Assembly (NCBI GenBank): GCA_021732415.1
Contig: JAKFVC010000293.1
Span: 1-36,597 of the forward strand
Length of the DNA: 36,597 nt
From: Planctomycetaceae bacterium
GTDB taxonomy: Bacteria; Planctomycetota; Planctomycetia; Planctomycetales; Planctomycetaceae
Direction: 5' to 3'
The translations under genes were made by a program, and so were the position numbers. The stretch's first letter is position 1. Every line of letters begins with the position of its first letter. Of the stretch, positions 23,527 to 32,965 are shown piece after piece. The notes below the pieces were generated by a model. It was not told where the DNA came from, ran no database searches, and was given only the letters and a program-made list of their open reading frames with translations.

Positions 23527-26037
23527 TCACGAACCTCGCACTACCTCGATCGTCTTGTTGATCGTGCCGCTCGAATGGCCGCTGCCGTCCGTCACATTGA
23601 ACCCTGCCGTCTTGGTGTGCACGGACACCTTCTTGGCCTTGTTCAAGTAAGTGATATTGCGAATTAAGGCTTGAGTGGCCTCGATGGTCGCGCTGCTGTT
23701 TAACGTCACTTCCAGTGCCTTCTTACCTTTGCCACCGGTCATCGTGCCAATGACGACGCCTTCAAAGAGCACATTCTTTTTCGAGACCGAGATCTGTCCT
23801 TCACCCGTCCCCTGATTGCGCACCGCCAGTTGATCGCTACCCTTTCCAGCGGGGCTCAGCGTGATCGTTAGCTTGCCGCCGTTGAAGTTGGCGGAATCGG
23901 CGTCAGTCAACGTGGCGGTGGAATCGAGTACGACAGGGGTCGTACGCGAACTCGAGATCGCCGTCGAGGTCGAGAGAGTCAGGACTGGATTCGGTGAAGC
24001 AGTGCCGACCACGGTCACCGCACTCGAAAACTCCGACGTGCTGCCGTTGCTATTGGTCGCAGTGGCGGTGATGACATGGCCTGCAGCGACCACGGTGGAA
24101 AACACCTTGGAGATCCCCGCTGCTCCGGTGGCGCTCGTCGTGACGGCCATTGATCCCAGATAGACTTCGGCCTGTCCGAAGCCATTATCGTCAACAGCGG
24201 CGCTGGAATAGAAGTCGATGGTAAACGTCTGGAAGGGGGTGCTGCTGAGCGTTCCGAAGATCGTCAATGATCCGCCGGTCGCATTGGCGCTCGTCAGCGT
24301 CGGGAAATTCTGCAGGTCGTTTGGTCCATGGTCGGCGTCCAGACCGTCGTTGTTCGTGCGGAAATCGTTATTCAGATCGATCTCGTACGTGTCGTTCAAG
24401 TAAATGGAATTACCGAAGAACGTGTTGCCGGTCGTCGCGTTCCCGGTCACGTTGATGCCACGGTCGGCATTGAAGGCAATGATGTTCGGTTCGCCCATCA
24501 CGCTGCCGCCAATCAGCGTGTCGACTGCTCCATCGGCGATCTGAATCCCGTCGATCTCATTGGGCAGTGCGGACTCGCCGTCAATTTGCAGGCCGATGTA
24601 ATTTCCCTGAATGATAGTGTCCGATGCACCTGCCCCGGTCACCGTGATACCATTCTGCGCATTCCCGGAAATGATGTTGCGTTTGAACGGCGTGGCCCCA
24701 CCCACGACATTGTCGGGAGCCCCGTCGATATGGACGCCGTCGTTGCCATTCGGGATCGCGGCAGTCCCGGCGGCATTCGTGCCGATGAGATTGCCCCACA
24801 CGTTGTTGCCAGAAGTATTGGCTCCGAAAATCGTGATGCCATGCCGGCCAGCGCCGGAAATCACGTTGCCCGACCCCGCGACCGTACCGCCGATGGTGTT
24901 GTTACTGGCATCGATCATGAAGATCGCGTCGTCATTGATCGTGACCGCCGCAGTTCCGGACGCGTTCGTTCCCAGGTAGTTGCCTTGGATGATGTTATTC
25001 GAGGTCCCCTCGTCCTGCAGCGAAATGCCGTTGCCGGTGACGCCAGCGATGACGTTCCGCGCATCGGGCGTAGTGCCACCAATCGTGTTGTCATGTGCCC
25101 CCAGCGACAATGAGATTCCGGCAACATCGGTATAGTTACCATAGGTCTCATCACCGGCTCCGTTAAGGCCAATCCAGTTGCCTTGGACGACGTTACCAGT
25201 CGTGCCACTTCCGGTGAGAGAAATACCGTAGTCGATATTTCCTGAGATCAGATTCCTGGCGCCGGCGACGGCACCGCCGATCGTATTGTTCGAGGCTCCT
25301 CCGGCGACCGCAATTCCATAACCATTTCCGATGTTATGCAACGGATCATCGGTAATACCCAGTAGATTACCTTGAACCAGGTTGTCTTCCGTGCCGGTCC
25401 CGCCCAGCACAATTCCGTAGCTGGAGTTGCCGGAGATGGTGTTTCCCTGGCCTGCAGTCGTCCCGCCAATCACATTCGACGTTGCTCCATTCGCGATCCT
25501 GACTCCGGTGGAATTGGGTGCCGTGGTGGTTCCGTCGGCGTTCAATCCGATATAGCAGCCCTCGACGTGATTTCCCGTAACTCCGGTGCTGTCGAAGCCG
25601 CCAATCAAGATGCCATCACCTTGAGCGAATCCCGTGATCACCAGCGATTTAATTGTGGAGTTGCTGGTATCGATTTCCAGCCCCGCACCAAACGTCTGGT
25701 CGGGCAGCAGGCTACCGTCCAGTGTCACGATCGGCTGCAGCGTGAAGCCCGATTGAGTTGTCCCATCCACCGTGACCGGATCGGTAATCGCCGGCAACGA
25801 GGTCAGCGGCTGAATGACGAGCTCATCCACGTCGAGGTTGAACTCGATCGTGTCGGCACCCTGATTCGCATTCGCATCCAGGATCGCCTGGCGTAGCGAG
25901 CCCGCACCCGAGTCGGCATCCGTATCAACAGTATAAGCCGTCAACAAGAGGCGATCTTCGAAGACCTCTACGGGGCCGGTCACCGGACGAGTCTGCGGCT
26001 TCTTGCGCCTGGGAATAGTGCGAGAGATTAACGGCAT
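23527..26037 (-). CDS. Right-handed beta-helix surface protein with LEPR-XLL-like N-terminal motif
   Basis: An 836-residue protein. After a basic N-terminus (RTIPRRKKPQTRP) comes VFEDRLLLTA (about 25-34), a variant of the LEPRxLL motif seen near the start of planctomycete surface proteins. Then TVDTDADSGAGSLRQAILDANAN, the CSLREA-like start of parallel beta-helix proteins, follows. About eight to ten repeats cover about 140-560, each with an N-T-I-G-G-T core, N-x-I-S-G-N/A, G-I-x-I and I-Q-G-N-Y-I/L-G-T/L-N-A. The last 300 residues hold Ig/cadherin-like strands (ATATNSNGSTSEFS; LTDADSANFNGGKLTITL). No enzyme residues stand out, so an adhesin or structural surface role is likely. The start is uncertain: ATG 26037 is chosen because it leads into the basic segment, but ATG 26115 would add 26 residues. 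Confidence 0.75.
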   Translation of the reverse strand: MPLISRTIPRRKKPQTRPVTGPVEVFEDRLLLTAYTVDTDADSGAGSLRQAILDANANQGADTIEFNLDVDELVIQPLTSLPAITDPVTVDGTTQSGFTLQPIVTLDGSLLPDQTFGAGLEIDTSNSTIKSLVITGFAQGDGILIGGFDSTGVTGNHVEGCYIGLNADGTTTAPNSTGVRIANGATSNVIGGTTAGQGNTISGNSSYGIVLGGTGTEDNLVQGNLLGITDDPLHNIGNGYGIAVAGGASNNTIGGAVAGARNLISGNIDYGISLTGSGTTGNVVQGNWIGLNGAGDETYGNYTDVAGISLSLGAHDNTIGGTTPDARNVIAGVTGNGISLQDEGTSNNIIQGNYLGTNASGTAAVTINDDAIFMIDASNNTIGGTVAGSGNVISGAGRHGITIFGANTSGNNVWGNLIGTNAAGTAAIPNGNDGVHIDGAPDNVVGGATPFKRNIISGNAQNGITVTGAGASDTIIQGNYIGLQIDGESALPNEIDGIQIADGAVDTLIGGSVMGEPNIIAFNADRGINVTGNATTGNTFFGNSIYLNDTYEIDLNNDFRTNNDGLDADHGPNDLQNFPTLTSANATGGSLTIFGTLSSTPFQTFTIDFYSSAAVDDNGFGQAEVYLGSMAVTTSATGAAGISKVFSTVVAAGHVITATATNSNGSTSEFSSAVTVVGTASPNPVLTLSTSTAISSSRTTPVVLDSTATLTDADSANFNGGKLTITLSPAGKGSDQLAVRNQGTGEGQISVSKKNVLFEGVVIGTMTGGKGKKALEVTLNSSATIEATQALIRNITYLNKAKKVSVHTKTAGFNVTDGSGHSSGTINKTIEVVRGS

Positions 26038-26317
26038 CCAGGTGAACGAGCGAGGCAACACGATAATCCGCACGATAAGCTTCCCGCGATCTAGCGATTG
26101 TGAGGGAAATACCATCGGGACGTACGTTCCATGTCCCCGTCACGTATTCCAGTGGCTACAGCATCGGCAGAGCGAGGTGCAGGAGTGACGCTCAATCCAC
26201 GGTCTGCGGCGATCGCTTCGGGGATTGAATTCACCCCGCAACGAACGCAGCGCGTGGCGAGACTGGATCGCCAGCAACGGTCAGGAAAGCTTGACACAAG
26301 GTGACGGTGCGCGAATC
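26038..26317. other. Unassigned stretch upstream of the beta-helix gene
   Basis: This 280-bp stretch shows no repeat and no convincing coding frame, except the possible N-terminal extension of the beta-helix gene to 26115. It should contain that gene's promoter, which I could not identify. Confidence 0.4.
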
Positions 26318-26657
26318 CGTGGGACGGGTCTCCGGCCCGTCTGAGCCCGTAACAACCGGCGTCACAAACCTTAATGCCGCACGAGCTTCGCGCAGCGCAC
26401 GGCATTCACTGGTTAATCGAGCGCCAAGTGCTTCAATAAACCCCAATTCGGGTGCCACTGGCTCGGCCAGTGCTTTGCCGGACAGGGAGTCGTTAGACTG
26501 CGAGCACTGGCATAGCCAGTGGCACCCAAATTGGGAGTATTGAAGCGTTCGCGAATCGATTACAAAGCCACTCGTGCGCTGCGCGAAGTTCGCGAGGCTC
26601 GAATGTTTATTAGGTCGGTGGTTACGGGCTCGGACGGGCCTGGAGGCCCATCCCACG
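26318..26657. repeat. Nested palindromic element A2 (about 340 bp)
   Basis: The outer arms at about 26318-26353 and 26620-26657 share GGGACGGGTCTCC and GAGCCCGTAAC with A1. The inner arms (26450-26473 and 26504-26527) are the same CACTGGC/GCCAGTG hairpins. The interior (with GGACAGGGAGTCG) is the reverse complement of the A1 interior, so the two copies are inverted relative to each other. It begins 24 bp beyond the stop of the 26681 gene. Confidence 0.88.
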
Positions 26658-26680
26658 ATTAAGACGACGCTTCGCTCGTC

Positions 26681-29600
26681 TTAATCTACCAGCTCGAGCT
26701 GCTTCCAGAACGCGGTGGCGGGTGCCGCACCGATGGAATCCTGGGCAACCTGCAGCCAGACGGTTTGCCCGGCGAAGGGGGCCAGGTCGATGTCGTATTG
26801 GCCCATACGGCTGGGGGCTTTGTCGTCGAGCTTGGCCGTCATCAGGACTTGATCATTGACCCGGACCGCCAGTTGCCACGGTTGACCGACTGGTCCTCCG
26901 GCTTGAATCCGCAGCTTCGCAGGCTTGTTTTTGGAGATCGCAATCGAGCGTGCAAAGATGACGGGGTGCTCTTTCGAGGTCTGCGTCTGCATCAGGTCCT
27001 TCTGGCCTTCGAACTCGGGCTGATGTCCCGCCTGTTGCAAATTCTGCTTGGTGAGCAGCGTCCAGCCTGGCAGGAATTCGCCCACCATCTCTTGAACTTC
27101 ATTGGGGACGTGGCTGGTCCAACGGGCGAGTGCTACGTCGACACCAGCACCCGGCTGAATCGAACTGCCGGGCACGAGTTCCACCAGTTCGCGTTTGAAG
27201 TCGCGCGGACTATGGCCCCACGCCAGCCAGATGCGATCCTTCCACGGCAGCAGAGTTGCTATCTGAGGATCCTTGTCCTGCATTTCAGGCATCAGCAGGC
27301 GGGCCGTCTCACGGCCGGTCGCTGCATCGAGCCACGCCAGGCAGATGCGGCGTTGTTCGTTACGCAGGCGGATCGAGCGGGCGACCAGAACGCCACCGGG
27401 GGCCCCACAAATCTGGGCTTCCAACAGTCCGGGCGAGGTGCTCGACCAGACGCGTTCACCGTTATCAATTCTCAAGGCGTGCAGCCCCGCGCCCGTTTCG
27501 ACGATGACTTGCTGATTGACCAATCCGACGACGCGACGCAACTCGGGGAACGATTGCTGCCAGATCTGACGGCCGCTTTCGAGGTCCAATGCTTCAATCG
27601 CCAGAACGCCGGGCTGTACGAGATAGACTTTCCCATCCGCGACCAATGGTGGTTGCCGGTACTGGCGGAAGAAGCCGTAATGATCGATCGGCGGCAGCCA
27701 GGTTTGCCGTCGCAGCCAGCGCGGTTGACCCAACAGATCGCAACAAAGGGCGGCGCCCCCGATCGAGGCCACAATCTTGTCGCCTGCGGCAACGGCCTCG
27801 CAAATGATCTTGGTGCCCCAGACGTCACGCGACTGCAACTGCATCGACTGAGCGATGATCTCGCCCGTCTCAATGTCGAAGTTGCCCAGTGAGACCTGCA
27901 GCAACCCAATCTGCGGCTCTTCGACGAAGAAGGCGAACAAGTCGTCCTCGATCACCAGTGGATCGGAGATCACGTGATTTCCAGGACGCTTCGCCCAGAG
28001 GACTTTTCCTGTCGACAGTTCCAGGCAGGCCAGATCGGGGCCAGTGCGCGTCAACCGGCGGACGAAGACCCTGCCACCATGCACAACCGGCGGCATCGGC
28101 ATCAGCGGGAAGGCGTGCGCGTCTCCCTCGTCTTCTTTCAGCCCGCTGGTCCATTTCTTCTCACCGCTGACCAGATCGTAGGCCACCACCTGGAAGCGGT
28201 TGCTGGTGAGCAACCAGTCGCCCGCGATACGGATCGCGAACTCGCGGCCGGTAGTATCGGTGCCCGCATAGTGCGTGTTTCCCGCGTTCTTTCCCGCGAT
28301 CCCATCAAACGGGAATCGGCGTCCAATTTGATATCCCGTCGGCGCTGGAACTGCCGAAACGAAGTACGCGTCGGCCGCTGAGGAGGCTTGAGTCCCGCCC
28401 ATCTCTTTGACGCGGCCAGCTCGAATATCGCCCACCAGTTGCTCAAACTGGGCGGCATCCAGGCGTTGCGTTCCCAGTGTTACGGAGGACGTGACCGGAT
28501 CGCCAGCCAGTTTGGGCCGCGACGCCAGTGCCGACACCAGCCGCAGTTTGGCCTGCAGTTCTGCTCGCAAGGAGGCGGACGCGGTCGGCAGAGCTTGTTG
28601 ATATTGTCCAATGGCCTGCACGAAGCTGCCGACCGACAACGCTCGGTCGCCCAGCCACGAGTGGGCCTCCGCAGCTGCTTCGGTTCCGGTGAACTGCAAT
28701 GTCGCCGACAGGACTCCGGCCGTGTTCCCCTCGGACATGGCCTGCCGCACACGCACGCGGCCGGTCGGTCCGAATTGGGTGATCATCGTCTTCTGCAACT
28801 GAGGATGCTCACGCATCGCCAGGGAGACAGCTCGTGAAAGCGATACCAACAACCGGCGATCACGGGCATCAGGCAAGAGGCCCAAGGCTCCCGAGGCACT
28901 GGCTGCCGCGACGATCTGGCAGGCATCCTTGTATGAGTCACCCGACAACGCCGCCTCGAATTCCGCGAGGACGTTATAGCCTTCTTTACTCAACTGTTCG
29001 ATTAACGGATGCCGCCAGGTGACGGTCTCCTGATTCGGGAACGGGGTCGAAATGATCGGCTTCTGGTCCGGAGCAAATCGTTGCACACCCGCCTCGGCCA
29101 ACTCCACGATACTGCGGAAACTATCCCGGCCGTGGAACGCGAGGAAGTGGGGATGGCTGGGCTTATTCCAGAACCGCAACCAGCGGCACAGCCGGGCCAC
29201 ATCTTCCCAGTCGTCCTTATAGATCGCTCGCAACAGGTCGTAACGAGCGACCGATTCGGCGGGAACCTTGACGGGGGCCATGGTCCACATCGAGCACTGC
29301 AGCAAACCGGTCGTCGTCAGCCGGCACGAACCCGCATGCCCTTCGTGAATCAGTCGTTCGCCCAGCTTTTCGTAGTGTTCGGCGAAACTCAAGCCATCCG
29401 CCTGATCCCAGGTGTCGGCAATCAGTGCGGCATCTTGCAAGAACTGCAGCCGATCCGCGGGCGAAACCGGTCGCACGATGACATCGGCAATCAAGCCCGC
29501 CAGCAACGTCTTACCCAACTCGCCGGCCGTTCCGAGAGCCAACGTCTTGAGCGCACAAGCCTGCCGCCATTGCAGAGAATCAATCCCCGGCGGCTGGCTT

Positions 29601-31861
29601 TCAATCACACTTTCCAGCCAGGCTTCGACATCCAGATCACCGGGGAGATTCGGAGTCCGATCAAGCAGATCATCCGGCACAATGGAAGTCAGCGCGTTGA
29701 GTCCGCGGACTTCCACACGTCGCAAAGTGATGCTGCGTTTTTCTTCACCCGGTATCGCGAAGAGACCAAATTCGACGCAACCACCGCGGAGCCCGCGCAG
29801 AGGATCCAGCGCCCGGCCCCAATGAATGCCGTCGGCACTCGTCCAGCATTTGAGCGAACCAATCCCCATCACCAGTCGGAGCCATTGCTTCTTGGCGGTG
29901 AACGGAACGACCGAAAGATTGACGTCTTGGGAAACTTCGATGAACTGCTCGCCCGGTCGCAGCCAGGTGAGGCAAGTCGCTTTCGTGGTGAGCTCGCGGC
30001 AGAAAGCCAGGCGATGAGTTGGCTGGCCCGCACCTCCACCAATGTAAACTCCAGTTCCGGGAGTCGCGTTCTCAATCTGCAGGATGATTTCCTGCAAGCC
30101 GGGAGATTCCAGGGGAATCGAAACGGTCGAGCCTTCCTTCGTCTTCTCCGAAGTCAGCTCCAACATCCCATCGGGCAGCGCACTGAGAATAGCTCCTTGA
30201 CCAAGCTTGGCCTGATTCGTCAACTGCGCCGGCTTTTCAGTCCGGATCGCATAGGGACGAGTCGGGAAACTCTCGTCCGGCATTGGCGATCCGCGGTACA
30301 TCGTAAATCCGCTCAGCCCGGCGCGGCCATCGAAATAGACTTCCCCGGGCGGCTTGGCGAACGGGACGGTAATCAAGCGAATATCGCCGCGGCTGAGGAT
30401 CAATGTCCCCGCCTGGTAGCGAAACTCAAGCTGCCCGTGCAGGATTGGATCCATGCGGCCATCGGCACCACCGATCAGCACCCGCGTCTCGGGTTTCGGC
30501 TGGCCGTTCTGGCGCGTCGTCCCATAGGCGGCCCACCAGTGAGAAGGCCGGTCACTGAACTGAAACGTCACCCCGTCCATGCCATCCCAGAAGTGGAGTC
30601 GCAGCCCGACATGATCGTAGAGCGACATCCGCATCACGGCATCAGTCGGCCACGGAGCCCGCAGCTTCAACACACCATCAATGGCCGACAGCGGCATTTC
30701 GCCATACATCGATTCATGGAACTGGTGCGGCAAACCCGGTACCGGTTCGAGCCACTGCTGGAGTCGCTCGCGACGCAGGCCCCATTGTTCGCCTTGTGGC
30801 TTGTAACTCGCCTCCAATGCGGGAAGTGCCGGAGTATCTCGATTGACCAACTGGGCCCATGGAGCATTCGGCGCAACTGACTCACTGGGGGCAATCGGCA
30901 CCGTCACAGCGAACGACGAGGTCAACGAAAAGCGGTCGATGGCCGGAGTTTGTCCCAGTCGCTTCTGCTTCGCCGGCGGATCGGATTCAAACCGGATGGC
31001 GTTCATCCCGGCCAGCAGTTCGATTTCTCCTGCCGGAAACCACGCCTGAAACTGCGGCTTCCAGTCCTTCGTCGTGGAACGGGCGATGCCGACCAATACC
31101 GCTTGGCCATTCACGATGACCTTCAGCGGGCGTTGCACCTTGGAGGCGTAACGCAGATCGAGTCGATACTTTCCGGCTTGAGGAATCGCAATGTCATATT
31201 CCGCAAACGCGGGCTTGGCGTCATCGGCATAGATGACGCCAATTCCCAAGCCCATGTTCTTCGAATCAACCTTGATGTTGCTGCGCGCGAAAGTTTCGGC
31301 TTCGAATTCCTTGCGCCACAGCTGTGCCGGATCCACCGTCGGCGGCATCGGCTTCGTCGTCGCGGGATCGACGGGTTTCACCTGCGTGGCGACCACCGCA
31401 TCAGTCGGTTTCGGATCGACCTTCTCCGGCTTGGTGGACTCAACCACCTTCTCAGATTCAGCCTTCTTCTTCGCAGCGGCGAGCTCTTCTTCGGCCTTCT
31501 TGAGCGCGTCTTTGTCAGCAACCTCGGCCTTGGCCTTCGGCTTCTCGGGCAGGAATGATACGACCAACAGCAACGACGCGAGCAGCAGTCCAATTAATAG
31601 GACGGGTGCCCACGTCCAATAGCCGTCGAGTCGATTGCGAGCCGGTCCACCGACCGACACGATCTCATCGACTGACACTTCAAACTTGCCGAGGGCTTCG
31701 TTCAGATAGGCTTCGAAGTGCAACTGCTCGATTAACGTATCACGCAACTCAGACGAGACGCGCAAGCGCTCCCGTAGCTGGTCGAGTTCCGTCTCGCTCA
31801 GTTCTTCAGGAGTCTTCTCTTGAACGAGCTGTATCAGCTCTTGATCGCTGAGCTGGCTCAT
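26681..31861 (-). CDS. Giant single-pass membrane protein, probable anti-sigma factor with CBM-like and PQQ-propeller domains
   Basis: A 1726-residue protein whose ATG overlaps the sigma factor stop codon (ATGA, 31858-31861), implying translational coupling. Residues 1-80 are cytoplasmic and helical (MSQLSDQELIQLVQEKTPEE), the position and size expected for a sigma-binding anti-sigma domain. One transmembrane helix (about 84-104, WAPVLLIGLLLASLLLVVSF) leads to a Lys/Glu/Ala/Pro-rich stalk (about 106-180). A carbohydrate-binding-module-like beta domain follows (about 186-320, YDIAIPQAGKYRLDLRYAS), then long mixed beta regions, and finally a PQQ-like propeller (about 1190-1600, VVAYDLVSGEKKW, LACLELSTGKVLWAKRPG). 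The end is a beta-rich domain. Large ectodomain-bearing partners of ECF sigma factors are known in planctomycetes. The sigma-binding role is inferred from linkage and topology, not from a recognised anti-sigma motif. Confidence 0.75.
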   Translation of the reverse strand: MSQLSDQELIQLVQEKTPEELSETELDQLRERLRVSSELRDTLIEQLHFEAYLNEALGKFEVSVDEIVSVGGPARNRLDGYWTWAPVLLIGLLLASLLLVVSFLPEKPKAKAEVADKDALKKAEEELAAAKKKAESEKVVESTKPEKVDPKPTDAVVATQVKPVDPATTKPMPPTVDPAQLWRKEFEAETFARSNIKVDSKNMGLGIGVIYADDAKPAFAEYDIAIPQAGKYRLDLRYASKVQRPLKVIVNGQAVLVGIARSTTKDWKPQFQAWFPAGEIELLAGMNAIRFESDPPAKQKRLGQTPAIDRFSLTSSFAVTVPIAPSESVAPNAPWAQLVNRDTPALPALEASYKPQGEQWGLRRERLQQWLEPVPGLPHQFHESMYGEMPLSAIDGVLKLRAPWPTDAVMRMSLYDHVGLRLHFWDGMDGVTFQFSDRPSHWWAAYGTTRQNGQPKPETRVLIGGADGRMDPILHGQLEFRYQAGTLILSRGDIRLITVPFAKPPGEVYFDGRAGLSGFTMYRGSPMPDESFPTRPYAIRTEKPAQLTNQAKLGQGAILSALPDGMLELTSEKTKEGSTVSIPLESPGLQEIILQIENATPGTGVYIGGGAGQPTHRLAFCRELTTKATCLTWLRPGEQFIEVSQDVNLSVVPFTAKKQWLRLVMGIGSLKCWTSADGIHWGRALDPLRGLRGGCVEFGLFAIPGEEKRSITLRRVEVRGLNALTSIVPDDLLDRTPNLPGDLDVEAWLESVIESQPPGIDSLQWRQACALKTLALGTAGELGKTLLAGLIADVIVRPVSPADRLQFLQDAALIADTWDQADGLSFAEHYEKLGERLIHEGHAGSCRLTTTGLLQCSMWTMAPVKVPAESVARYDLLRAIYKDDWEDVARLCRWLRFWNKPSHPHFLAFHGRDSFRSIVELAEAGVQRFAPDQKPIISTPFPNQETVTWRHPLIEQLSKEGYNVLAEFEAALSGDSYKDACQIVAAASASGALGLLPDARDRRLLVSLSRAVSLAMREHPQLQKTMITQFGPTGRVRVRQAMSEGNTAGVLSATLQFTGTEAAAEAHSWLGDRALSVGSFVQAIGQYQQALPTASASLRAELQAKLRLVSALASRPKLAGDPVTSSVTLGTQRLDAAQFEQLVGDIRAGRVKEMGGTQASSAADAYFVSAVPAPTGYQIGRRFPFDGIAGKNAGNTHYAGTDTTGREFAIRIAGDWLLTSNRFQVVAYDLVSGEKKWTSGLKEDEGDAHAFPLMPMPPVVHGGRVFVRRLTRTGPDLACLELSTGKVLWAKRPGNHVISDPLVIEDDLFAFFVEEPQIGLLQVSLGNFDIETGEIIAQSMQLQSRDVWGTKIICEAVAAGDKIVASIGGAALCCDLLGQPRWLRRQTWLPPIDHYGFFRQYRQPPLVADGKVYLVQPGVLAIEALDLESGRQIWQQSFPELRRVVGLVNQQVIVETGAGLHALRIDNGERVWSSTSPGLLEAQICGAPGGVLVARSIRLRNEQRRICLAWLDAATGRETARLLMPEMQDKDPQIATLLPWKDRIWLAWGHSPRDFKRELVELVPGSSIQPGAGVDVALARWTSHVPNEVQEMVGEFLPGWTLLTKQNLQQAGHQPEFEGQKDLMQTQTSKEHPVIFARSIAISKNKPAKLRIQAGGPVGQPWQLAVRVNDQVLMTAKLDDKAPSRMGQYDIDLAPFAGQTVWLQVAQDSIGAAPATAFWKQLELVD

Positions 31862-32412
31862 AAGTGGGGGTTCCGCGTCTTATTGTCCAGGCAATATTTC
31901 AAAGCTTGACGAGCCCGAAACATGAGGAGCTTGATCGCCCCTTCGCTGCGTTTGAGTCGTTGGCCAATATCCAGCAACGACAGGCTGCCCGAATAACGCA
32001 ACTGAATGGCTTCTCGAGCACTTTGCCCCAGCTCGCCGATGCAGTGCGGTAGATGAGCCAGAAAGTCTTCGTTCGTTTCGCCCGGACGCATGTGAACGAT
32101 GTCTTCGAGTTCCAGACACAGTTCGGTCCAGGCGACTTCCTTGCGGCGTTTGAGCTTCCGCAGGTGCTCTTTTAAGAGGTTCCGCGCGATTCCCAGCAGC
32201 CACGGGCGAATGAGACTACTCGTGTCAAATCGCTCACGGGCCTGATAGAACCGCAGAAACACCTCTTGCGTGAGATCTTCCGCATCACTGACGGCGAGAA
32301 TGCGCGACCGCAAATAAGCAAAGACGCCGCGCTGGTACTTCTGAACGATGGCTTCGAAAGCCGCTCGATCGTTCTTGAGTAACCGTTCGCTGAGTTCCTG
32401 GTCTGAAGTCAT
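31858..32412 (-). CDS. ECF-type RNA polymerase sigma factor
   Basis: A 184-residue sigma-70 family protein with only regions 2 and 4, as in extracytoplasmic-function sigmas. Region 2 (about 8-85) contains YQRGVFAYLRSRI, VSDAEDLTQEVFLRFYQ and the DNA-melting RPWLLGIARNLLKEHLRK. Region 4 (about 120-178) contains AREAIQLRYSGSLSLLDIGQRLKRSEGAIKLLMFRARQALK, a helix-turn-helix for -35 recognition. The stop overlaps the start of the giant membrane protein by 4 bp, the standard sigma/anti-sigma arrangement. The ATG at 32412 has only GGA upstream. The divergent PQQ-protein gene begins 554 bp away and could be a target, but no promoter evidence settles this. Confidence 0.92.
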   Translation of the reverse strand: MTSDQELSERLLKNDRAAFEAIVQKYQRGVFAYLRSRILAVSDAEDLTQEVFLRFYQARERFDTSSLIRPWLLGIARNLLKEHLRKLKRRKEVAWTELCLELEDIVHMRPGETNEDFLAHLPHCIGELGQSAREAIQLRYSGSLSLLDIGQRLKRSEGAIKLLMFRARQALKYCLDNKTRNPHL

Positions 32413-32965
32413 AATCCGTTCACAGGGCGATGGGAGACATCGAACTTAACATCCACCGTTACGTTCGATCAATGCGACGCCAAACCGAATTAAGAACAAA
32501 CAACAACAAGGAACTCTGAAAATCCAAGTCAATAAAACACAGGCAGAGTTCGCTTGAGATCTCTTTCAGTACCGCCCTGTAGCCTGACTCTCCAGAGTCG
32601 GGCAAACAATTCGGGCGATCATGTGTCTGATTGAGGGGAGCTCAGGGGGAACTCTGTAAAAGGACATATTCACGAAAAAGACATATTCGCGCACGCCTAT
32701 CATAAATCTGGAGCGCGCTGATCCGCAACTGCTATAGTCATTGCCGACAACATTTTGATGATGACGACCCATTTCAATCGCACAGCGGCCCGGGACCAAT
32801 ATAGCTTGTTGATATTCTGTAAAGGGTTTCGTAACTGCCGCGCAATTCTGGCACCAGTTACGATACTCTTCCTTTACATACATTCCAATATCGATATACC
32901 CTGATGTGACAATTCCGCGGAATTCAGTTGGCGACCCGGTTTCGCCACTCAACCAGCAGATAGGG
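32413..32965. other. Divergent intergenic region upstream of the ECF sigma gene
   Basis: About 550 bp, AT-richer than its surroundings. On the plus strand GGAACTCTG followed by AAA occurs twice (32510-32521 and 32648-32661). GGAAC is a common ECF -35 core, but no convincing -10 follows. A short GACTCT/AGAGTC hairpin lies near 32590. A minus-strand open frame (32566-32985) is not accepted as a gene. Confidence 0.45.

Noticed and set aside
24328-25113. Plus-strand open frame opposite the beta-helix repeats
   Set aside because: Arises from the repetitive sense sequence; no domain and no ribosome site.
29009-30880. Long plus-strand open frame (623 codons) opposite the giant membrane protein
   Set aside because: It is antisense to a clearly coding frame with domain features. 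Its translation is rich in Arg, Gln and His with no family resemblance, as expected from a GC-rich shadow frame.
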